DNA from: Melieria omissa
Lineage: Eukaryota; Arthropoda; Insecta; Diptera; Ulidiidae
Length of the DNA: 64,000 nucleotides
NCBI GenBank assembly: GCA_963971225.1
Contig: OZ020267.1
Coordinates: 112,253,936 to 112,317,935, forward strand
Direction of reading: 5' to 3'
Position numbers and translations under genes: made by a program. The notes below the pieces were generated by a model. That model saw nothing but the letters and a program-made list of their open reading frames with translations. It had not been told where the DNA came from and searched no databases. Positions 55,741-64,000 of the stretch are shown here, in pieces (the first letter of the stretch is position 1; each line of letters starts with the position of its first letter).

Positions 55741-58431
55741 CAACTATTCGTAGTCCGTTTAATGTGAGCTACATTTTTCCATTTCAAAAAATATGAAAAT
55801 ATTTGTACATCATCAAAACGTTTTACTATTGGAATTGTCCCTATGGGGAGCCTAGTTCCATTCACTTTACTATTCCCTAATCCGCGCTGGAGTTGGGTTT
55901 TTTGCATTTTACTAACCAGACTCTTTTATTCGTTTGAGCACACACACTCACACACACAACCACACATTCAATTGCAAGTTTATTTGATAGTGGCGCAGGG
56001 TTTATCCTAAAATTTTATGATTTTTCTACTTGCATTTCTTTATCTCGCACAAAATACTACACAAGCAATGTTGGCGGCAACGGCGGCGCCATTATCGCAT
56101 TTTATGATTTTCCAGAATCAGTTGTAAACTGCAGAAGAATGCATTTTGCAGCAAACACAAAAAAAAATTACATACAACCCTTTGCTTTTGGCTGTTGAAA
56201 AATATTGTGTAGAAAAGTTGTACGCGCAGTTGTGTATTTATGAAGTGTTTCTCCCTCAATTTCTTTGCAATTGAATTTGGGCTTCTTTTATTTTGCGTAT
56301 TAAGAACGACGGCAGCGTTGGGGGTCGAGTTGAGGCGCAAAAAATGTAAAACAGCAAACTGGAGCACAGCGAATTCGGGCGGCGAATGCAAAGTGTAATG
56401 GGATTTGGCGTTGGTGTGTTGCTGCCGAATGTTGAGTGTTGGCTGAGCGATGGCTGTGCGCAGGTTGTGGTTGCGGCTGCAAGGGGGTCAGCTGCACAAA
56501 TTTGGTGTACGAGTACATTGAAAATACTGCACCTTTGCAACAACTTTGGTGGTGTTTTTCTTTTGTTTAAATTGCCGCAGGGTTCTCATTTGTTCTATAC
56601 AAATCCTGTTGGCTAATTAATTGAGTGCAATTTAATTAAAATTCTGACATTTATTGTGTAATTTGTTTGATAAATAATGCTTTATGGTGAATGTAAGTTC
56701 ACTTTTGCTACTAACTCTACCAAAACAAAAATTAAAACGCAAAAATTTAAATCCAAATATTAAACCAACAAACGCCAAGCCATCAACAATTTGACCGCTG
56801 CAACAACATTCGAAGGCATTAAAAACTTTGTGCGCATTTGGCGCTACCTGCCGAAACTATGCCGAACTTTGTTTTCGGCTTTGAGTGGCTGCAAATGCAT
56901 TCTAATAGTTTTTTTTTCTTCTTCTAAAAATTTGCTAACCAAATATTTCTTTGTTTGCTTGCTTTTTGTTCGTTTGCTGCGAAATAAAACGGAATAGTTT
57001 GGTTAGTCCGCGTCCAACTTCCAACTCACACACCAATCACTTGCAACTTCTAACCAACCACCCACTCTACATTGTTTTTTTTTGTTTTTGTCGCACCAAA
57101 CAGTGTTGCCTTTTGCATTTCGTTTCGTTTCGTTGTGTAAATATTAATGTTGCCTTTTGGATTAAGCGAATTGTTTGCGAGTGGGCGACGGACTCGCAGC
57201 TCAACAGCGAAAACTTGAACCGAAATATTTGCCAAAGAAAGGGTAAAAAATCGCGCCAAGTTTCAGCCATTGGCCGGGTTGCAGGTGAAACTTTTATGTG
57301 CCGTGTGCTCTTGCATTCTTTTTCGCTTTCTTTCTTTGTGCATTTGCATTTCAAAAGCAAGAATCTACAGTTGAAAAATGGAAAAGTAGGCAACTGAAAT
57401 CCCACTAAATCCACCCACAGCAGCATCTCCACACTGCCAATGCTAGATGCAACACTGTTGCCGATCCAACTGCATAAATTGCGTACTGATGCCATTGTGT
57501 ATGTGTGTGTGTGTGTAATTTTGTTGCCCCCGTAGTTGCAACTTGTTGTTGTTGTTGGCTTTGTTGTACACCAATGACCCGTTTTAGTTCGTTTGTATTG
57601 ACAGTAATTTCGCGCAGTGTTTTGGTGCTTCGTTGTTGCACAGTGGCGTGCTCCAAAAACTGCATCAACAACAAAAAAAGATATTGCATAAATTGATTTC
57701 AATGAGGCCAAAATTAGGATCAGTAAATATTTTTTAATAGTAAAACATAGAAATTGTTTAGTTTTTTAAGATTTTTCAACCCTCTAAAACGCTTTTGCTG
57801 CGCCCAAATCAACCGACTGCGCATCCACTCGACGTGCCGCGGTTTCTTTTTCGCTCCTGCACGCTGCCTGTTATCTTTACGGTTTTATAGTCTGCTTTTA
57901 GGTGGTGCTTGACTTGATTTTTTCACTTTTGTTTCAGTTGAATTTTGGCACAAGTCACGTCTTTACTGCGGCGCTGCCGCACTTTTGCCTTCTGTTATCT
58001 GCAAAAGTTGCAATGCTTTTTGCTGCACTTTTCACTCCACCAAGCAGCAGCACACTCTGCTGTCCTGTTTTTCGCCCCACGATATTTGCCGCTTTTGTCC
58101 TCGGCGTGCGCAGTGTGCGGCGTGTCCTGCATGCTGCAAATGCTGCGTTGGCAGATTTTGTGCTTAAAATGTATGAAGTGCTTTTGCGCATCGCGCACAT
58201 GAAATTGAAAGTTTTTCATTCTCAAGATTTTCGCTATCTGCCAGCATTCTTGGTGCGAACAAATGGCGCATACGGCAGACTTAAATTATTGACCAATTTC
58301 TTATGGCAATACGAAATTGAATATAGCGAGCAGTCGAAAGCGATTAGAGATAGCGAGACTGTATACCAGTTAGTCTTATCGATTGCTGCAGCGTTTTTCA
58401 GTTCAAGGTGCTACTGCTAAAAAAACTCGGA
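55741..58431. other. Intronic DNA with no recognisable gene
   Basis: AT-rich sequence with CA and TTG tracts. The stretch 57900-58420 has open frames on both strands, the longest 172 codons, rich in Leu, Phe and Cys. I find no domain, signal or splice structure that would make it a convincing gene. Confidence 0.4.
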
Positions 58432-58439
58432 GCTTACAC

Positions 58440-60267
58440 CAGGGGCGTAGCCAGAACTTGGCCATGGGGGGGTTAAAATTTGTTTGCCAGTTTGGTTGGT
58501 TGGTTGGTTCAAGTGGCGATGTTACATCCAACATGAACATCCAATTAGCGCGTTGGCGCCATTTTGATACCACTATTCCCGGTAGGTACCGTAAGGTATA
58601 TTGTATGGTGTCATCTGTCTATCTATCCATACATATACTTATATCCAGTCCGAGAGGTTAATGAAAGAGAGTAGTGAGCTTACGCTGCACTTTGTTATCT
58701 CTTCGAAAGTCTGAAATGTCGGTTTTCCCAGGGTTTTCCATCTCCTTCTTGCTTGTTTGCCAGTTTAGTATTACGTCTTTTTTAAAGTGAACTGCACTTT
58801 CCAAATAGGGCATTTTGTGATAGCTTATGTGACTTAATGCATTGGAAATTAAATTTTTCTCGACTTTTAGTAAAAATTTCATGAAATTTGGTGCACTGGA
58901 AGCGAAGTTATTGCATCTAAAGTGAAAGCATGTTTGTGTCATCGTACGAAAATAAAAACGATTAAACGATTGTTACGACGTAAACGATGACCAACGTGTT
59001 AGCCAACTGAAATCCGCGGTCAGCGTAGATTCTATCAAAACTGGGTGGTTGGTTGGTTGGTTGGTTCCAGTGGCGATGTTACATCCAACATGAACATCCA
59101 ATTAGCGCGTTGGCGCCATTTTGTTACCACTATTCCCGGTAGGTGCTTTATGGTATACTGATGTCTTCTAGACTCTACGATGGATATCCTATATCCAATC
59201 CGTGAGGTTGATGAAAGAGAGTAGCGAGTGTATGGTGCAGTTCGCTATCTCTTCGAGATTCTGGAATGTTGGAAACTGGGTGGTAATTCATAAAAGAATA
59301 GCCAAACTCTTCATTGAAATTCTTAAAATTGGGCTTAACCTTCGCTTTACTGATACCCACCCGGGTGATCTTTGTAATATTCATGTTTATTATCTGCCAG
59401 AATATTTAGCTATGATTTCGAATAACTGCAGAAATTTGAAGGTAATTTTCAATAACATCAACAAATATTTTTACTTTTAAACTTGAATTTTGTCATTTTG
59501 TATACAAAATACCCGGGTGATCCCAGGCGCTGTCGCTGCAATTTTGAATAAAACTCGCAATACTTTTTTTTTGCGTAACTCATTATGCGTTCAATAGTTG
59601 AGTAGTTCAAAAGTTGCAAAATAAATCATTAAAGCTGGGCCTTTTTCGGAAAACGAACTATCGCCAGAGGAAGATACAAAATACTGAGGTATGACAAAAA
59701 TTATATCTTTATTGTGAGTTTTACTAAAATAGCGGCGGAAGTGGCTGGAGGTAGCCGGGTGAACGACATTGGTAAACGACGTATTCAAAAATCTTTGGTA
59801 AGGCGAGCGTTAAGCTTCACAATAGCATAAATTTATTAATAGCATTTTAAGTGAACATTTGGCTATCGAAGGATGCCATCTCATCGATCGATACTTGTTT
59901 TGACTGTTTTTTTTTTTACTAAAAGTCGAATTTTAACCATCAACCACTCCTCGATTTCACCTGATGCGGCGCCGTGCGATGAAAAAAGCGTTTTGAGAAC
60001 GGAGAAACCATCCAGAAGGCTTGCGCCGACTTGCAGAAGGACATTCCGGTCGACGAACTAAACTACTCTTTATACAAATTTTTGGATCATGCATATCGCT
60101 GTATTGAGCCTTAACGGGATTATTATTTTTTAAATGTTTAAAGATGAAAATAACTTTTTGCTACTGTGGGAACGTTCATACGATGCTTAGTGATTGAAAA
60201 TGTTGGCAAATTATAGGCTATGGGGGGTGTTCTGACACCCAAAAACCCTCCCTTGGCTGCGCACCTG
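58440..60267. mobile_element. hAT-type non-autonomous DNA transposon
   Basis: The 1828-bp element begins CAGGGGCGTAGCCA and ends with the complement of CAGGTGCGCAGCCA. It is flanked by a perfect 8-bp duplication, GCTTACAC (58432-58439 and 60268-60275). Ends plus 8-bp duplication fit the hAT superfamily. No hAT transposase was recognised inside. It contains two diverged copies of a roughly 240-bp segment. Near 59940-60110 a stretch reading ETIQKACADLQKDIPVDELN might be a mariner C-terminal relic carried as a passenger. That reading is weak. Confidence 0.85.
58491..59275. repeat. Two direct copies of a 240-bp segment inside the hAT element
   Basis: GTGGCGATGTTACATCCAAC and ATGAACATCCAATTAGCGCG start one copy at about 58491-58730 and the other at about 59042-59275. 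Both continue through CACTATTCCCGGTAGGT and TGATGAAAGAGAGTAG-like text and are preceded by GGTTGGTTGGTT. The copies differ by scattered substitutions, so the duplication is not recent. Confidence 0.85.
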
Positions 60268-60275
60268 GCTTACAC

Positions 60276-60655
60276 GCATTGACACCACAACCAATTCGAA
60301 CATGGACTTTTGTTTCTTGAATAACTGTGTCTGAAAAAAGAAGAAAAGGCTGGGTAGAAAAACTTACACACCTTTTGCACCATACGACCAAAGATGTGAG
60401 AACATCATGGCAGCACTCTATCAATAAGACTTTCTCATCCGACGGAAGACTATCATTTGGCGGGAGACCAGAACCAGGCTTTCACATTATAAGTCTGACA
60501 TTCCAGGACTGAGGCAATGAACGATTTTTCTAGTGGATTTCGGCTCCCAACCTGACCCTCTAACGGGCTCAGTGAACACATCCACACTCTTGGATTAGAA
60601 CCAGGCACCTGGTTTCCAGGAGTAAACATCGAAACAAATCATACTCCATTGCGAT
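60276..60655. other. Short intronic stretch with no recognisable gene
   Basis: Unique sequence between the hAT element and the tandem duplication. I see no coding potential or repeat structure. Confidence 0.4.
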
Positions 60656-61022
60656 GCTGTGTCTCATAGCAGGAGACAACGGCAAACCTTAACCCATGAG
60701 AACACCTTAAACTTTAGGGTAGTTGGCCTACTTGGGAAAGTCCTTTAGAAGCAAGCAAAGTCGCAATTCACTATTATCTAATCTGATCTAATTTAGTCTA
60801 ATCTACAATAACTGAAGGAGTGAGGAGTAGAATATCCCAGATACTCTGGATCTCACAGCACTGCCCTTACTGAAAGCCCTCTGAGTTTCCCGAGCTAGAA
60901 GAGGTCTCAGTACGAGGATGCCTCTACTAAAATTTTGCCAAAAAGCACTTTTCCAAAGCATCACTACTGCAACCAATAAACCATTCTCCATTTGGAATCG
61001 TTAGAGATCCAATAGGTCTCTA

Positions 61023-62097
61023 CAGTGGCGCACACAGGGGGGGTTTTGGGGGTTCAAACCCCCCCCCCAAAATTTCTAAGTTACATATATTGAGTTTGAA
61101 GCCGTATATTCACAGAAGATGACTTCACAGACAAATTTTTACATAGCTAATTATTTGTAAACATACAAAGTTCATGCTAATATCGAAATATTTACAAAGC
61201 TGATTTTATTACATATTTTTAGTTAGTTAGAGTTAAGATCCATTACGACCAATTCACCTCAAACGTAAACAACATTGATTTCTATCGAACAGGTGTCATT
61301 GACCATCTCTATTTATCAGCTGACATTGTCCGTCTCTATCGGTCAGCTGACATTTCAAATAAGTTCAAAACACAATGAAGCGCCAGAAGAATTTGCCCAG
61401 CTTTTTTGAGAAAAAATCAAAATTAAATGAAATTTTAGGTGAAAACGAATATATTTTAATCTATTTGAAATGTACAGTGTTTAAAATTGTTCTTTAGATT
61501 GTTCTGAGTCCACCATTGCAGCGGAATTTTCTCCTACAACAGAAGACAACAAATGTGGGCAAAATCCTGCAAATGGAAATTTAGGTAAACAAGTAAGAAC
61601 TATAATTAAACTTCAAATTAATACTTGAAATTGTTAGGTTGTGCTGAGTCCACAGTTAAATCAAACAGAACAGAACAGCACATACAAATCGGGCACAAAA
61701 ATGATATTTCCAATTTCGTGCACCAAACGCTTAGCAATGAAGCATTAGAAGCATAGAATGAAGTATTTAATTATTTATATGGAATAATGTACATATTTGT
61801 GTTGAATTACTTAAATCAGTGAGATCTCATTTCAATGTTCTGTGCTCATATATGTATGTTTATATGTATTTTCTAAACTTTTTTCTAACTTTTCTAATTA
61901 AATGTTGTTTAAAAAAACTTAAATCGTATTGGATAAATTGTTGGGTGAGTGATTGTTTTTTATGACAATGTTTATACACATATTTGGTTAATGGTTTATA
62001 GGTTTGCATATGTACATATAGAGAAAAATTTTTTGAAATGGCCGCAAAATGTATCTACGAAAACCCCCCCCAAAATTAAATCCTGTGTGCGCCACTG
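61023..62097 (+). mobile_element. hAT-type element with mini-gene
   Basis: Ends are inverted: CAGTGGCGCACACAGG on the left and the complement of CAGTGGCGCACACAGG on the right, both followed inward by G-rich runs. A perfect 8-bp duplication GGTCTCTA flanks it (61015-61022 and 62098-62105). At 1075 bp it is non-autonomous. It retains what looks like the spliced 5' end of a transposase gene. Confidence 0.93.
61375..61756 (+). CDS. Predicted three-exon short ORF in hAT element
   Basis: Predicted exons are 61375-61438, 61498-61584 and 61638-61756. The introns are 60 and 53 bp, each starting GT and ending TTAG, and both are phase 1. The spliced frame would give 89 residues ending at TAG 61754-61756. 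It starts MKRQKNLPSFFEKKSK, a basic start followed by SFF, resembling the N-terminus of hAT transposases of the zinc-finger MYM/TTF-associated type. Exons 2 and 3 both open with a CSEST/CAEST-like block, suggesting exon duplication. The BED/TTF zinc finger and catalytic domain are absent, so it cannot transpose. It could be a remnant or a small regulatory protein. The splice model is my inference without transcript support. Confidence 0.5.
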
Positions 62098-62447
62098 GGT
62101 CTCTATATGTATCTCACAGCTGGAGACGAAAGCAAACCTAAACCCATGAGAACACCTAAAACTTTAGGGTAGTTGGCCTAGTTGGGAAAGTCCTTAGAAG
62201 CAAGCAGAGTCACAATTCACTATTATCTAATCTGATCTAATTTAGTCTAATCTACTATAACTAAAAGAGGGTGGAGTAAAATATCCCAGATACTCTGAAT
62301 CTCACAACATTGTCCTTACTGAAAGCCCTCTGAGTTTCCCGCGCTAGAAGAGATCTCAGTACAAGGGCTGAAGCCTCTACTAAACTTTGCCAAAAGCACT
62401 TTCGAAACCATCAGGTATCGTTAGGGATCCAATAGGTCTCCATATGT

Positions 62448-64000
62448 GGTCCATTAACTAGCCAGTTATATCTAACTGAATTGAATGTTGTATTATTTAT
62501 TTTATTTCTTTATTTGTGAATTTTTTTTCTTAATTTTTTTTGTAGATGTATGACATTTTTTTTTTTAATTTTTTTATTTCTTTAATTGTGAAATTTTTTT
62601 TTGAATTTTTTTTTATTTCTTTATTTATGAAATTGTTTCTTAGATTTATGAAATTTTTTTTTTTTTTTTTTTATTGTTTTCAATTTAATTATTCAAGTTC
62701 AAATTAACTGTTTTTATTTTTTTGTTTATATTTGTGCCTTAAATTTAATTAGATAATTTTATTTATAATATTTATTATCTCTAATTGATTTTTCTTTACT
62801 TTTTATATTGATTCAATTTATTTATTTTTTCTATTTAAACCTTTTTTCATGTAGTTTTTCTCCTCACATTTAAGTTAACGAGAGTGTTGTGTTTATTAAA
62901 TTTTTTATTTGGCAACACTAACAACATTTAACCTTTTGTTTATTTATAAAGTATTCATTTGATTTTAAATTCAGTTTTTAAATACTGATTTTTTGTTTAA
63001 ATATTACATATTAGATTAGTTAAATGATGCTTTATCTTTATGTATTCAATTTGTAAAAACAATTTAATCAACAAAAAAATAGCTTATGGCACAACAAAAT
63101 TAATGGCCGCTCTCCAATATCTCATCAGCTTTCATCATCATTTCCATTAAATGAGTTTCGCCTTGGCCTACTTCAGGTTGCATTCAGGTGATGATGGCTA
63201 TTATTGCAGTTGGCAAAAAAGGATACGTTGCGCTTTCTCACATTTTGTTTCTGTTATTTAAGCATTTTTTTGCATTGTTGCAGCACATTCGCATTGCTCG
63301 ATTTTATAAAATATTTCGTAATTTTTTTTTAGTTTTTATTGCGCTTTTACGCGCACGAGTGAAATTTTTAATTAACAAATAAATATGCAAACATTGTGCA
63401 AAATGCGCCCTCGCACACACGCACACACACACAGGAACAGCCAGCCTGGCAGTTCTTGTGTGCGCGCTCGTCTGTGAGACTGGGTGCAGCATATGTAAAT
63501 AGGAAAAACACCAACACACACACACACAGATGACTCATATGGCGCTTCCGCTGCAATTACCAGAGGATTTCGCTTGGTCACAAATGCGCCTACAGCGCAC
63601 TGGGGAAAAACATTTTCCCAATGCAATGAAACACGAAAATTGCAACAAACAAAAACAACTCGCATCCGTTGTTTGGTCGCTGTTGCTATTATATTCGGTT
63701 CGGCTCAGCCGCTGGCAATTGGCCAATCGGCCAAAAGTCGGCTGGATTATTCATCAGCCGCTGAGACTGTCGCGCTGTGCGCACTGCCGCGGCCGGATAA
63801 GATGTTGGCGCATTTTTGCCAGTCGTTGTCAATCGTTCATTATTGTCGAATAAAATAAAATAAAATTCAATTATAAAAAAACACAAATAATAACGACAAG
63901 TGAAACGAATCTCAACGCGGCGCAGTCATAAATTCTTTAATTAAGCATTTAAAAGTAAATTGGATTGTGATTTATGTGGGCAGGTGAATATTGTGTGGAG
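62448..64000. other. Intronic DNA with no recognisable gene
   Basis: Very T-rich sequence at 62490-63100 with long T runs, then mixed sequence with CA tracts near 63415-63433 and 63512-63528. Open frames at the window edge (63530-63886) overlap on both strands and are not recognisable. Confidence 0.45.

Larger units (their letters stand above)
60660..62447. repeat. Tandem duplication of about 370 bp split by a hAT insertion
   Basis: TTTAGGGTAGTTGGCCTA, TTATCTAATCTGATCTAATT and GAAAGCCCTCTGAGTTTCCC occur in the left copy (about 60660-61022) and again in the right copy (about 62098-62447). Both end GATCCAATAGGTCTC. The 1075-bp hAT element lies exactly at their junction. The copies differ at many positions. 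Confidence 0.88.
37992..64000 (+). other. kuz: Downstream kuz intron (at least part)
   Basis: After the phase-1 GTGAGT donor at 37992 no further ADAM10 exon (rest of prodomain, HExxH metalloprotease, disintegrin or transmembrane part) could be found to the window end. The most economical reading is a second long intron filled with satellites and transposons. A short unrecognised exon or a nested gene cannot be excluded. Confidence 0.6.

Noticed and set aside
57067..57711. 214-codon minus-strand open frame
   Set aside because: Contains His-Thr and poly-Gln stretches from CA and TTG repeats and shows no family resemblance.
57902..58420. 172-codon open frame starting MVLDLIFSLLFQLN
   Set aside because: Hydrophobic start but no conserved domain. 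Opposite-strand frames are equally long, and no splice or promoter signals were identified.
59873..60120. Mariner transposase C-terminus inside the hAT element
   Set aside because: ISPDAAPCD and IQKACADLQKDIPVDELN are suggestive, but they lie in different frames with most of the domain missing, so I mention it only as a weak possibility in the element entry.

Overview
The window is insect (higher dipteran) genomic DNA, almost entirely non-coding. The only host coding sequence I can support is two adjacent exons, 37315-37511 and 37577-37991 on the + strand. They encode part of the prodomain of the ADAM10-type metalloprotease Kuzbanian. They are separated by a 65-bp intron, and the surrounding intron phases (1, 0, 1) are mutually consistent. 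The rest of the window reads best as the very long introns on either side of these exons. A tephritid fruit fly is the most likely source: the Kuzbanian exons look fly-like, and there is a mariner with D,D41D spacing, as in the rosa subfamily known from tephritids. The genus is inference only.

Layout. 1-9.65 kb: intronic DNA with a truncated mariner relic, a piggyBac-like TTAA element carrying a nested broken Tc1 element, and an AT-rich array of about 400-bp repeats. At 9.65-9.73 kb, a long pyrimidine tract runs into CAG directly followed by GTAATT, a candidate recursive splice site. 11.8-12.2 kb: a TTA-flanked Harbinger-like MITE. 15.1-21.3 kb: a complete Ty3/Gypsy LTR retrotransposon on the minus strand with identical 218-bp LTRs, one uninterrupted 1357-residue Gag-Pol frame and two tandem arrays in its leader. 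22.0-22.8 kb: a pogo-like MITE and a tRNA-derived SINE. 24.9-26.0 kb: a broken rosa-type mariner. 30.0-31.8 kb: a 5'-truncated LINE and a second SINE copy, both inside old repeats. 34-35 kb: a degenerate GAGTAC/TACTC-rich array. 37.3-38.0 kb: kuz exons. 39.0-41.0 kb: a roughly 175-bp satellite interrupted by a deleted mariner. 42.8-44.7 kb: a 93-bp tandem array. 53.5-55.7 kb: a second, larger GAGTAC-rich array. 58.4-62.4 kb: two hAT-type elements with perfect 8-bp target duplications, the second inserted at the junction of a tandem duplication and carrying a possible three-exon mini-gene.

Biologically, the window shows a developmental protease gene whose introns have taken up many transposon classes and satellites. 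If the 9.68-kb site is real, the long upstream intron may be removed in steps. Recursive splicing has been demonstrated for Drosophila kuzbanian introns. No cellular RNA gene, CRISPR array or second host protein gene could be supported.
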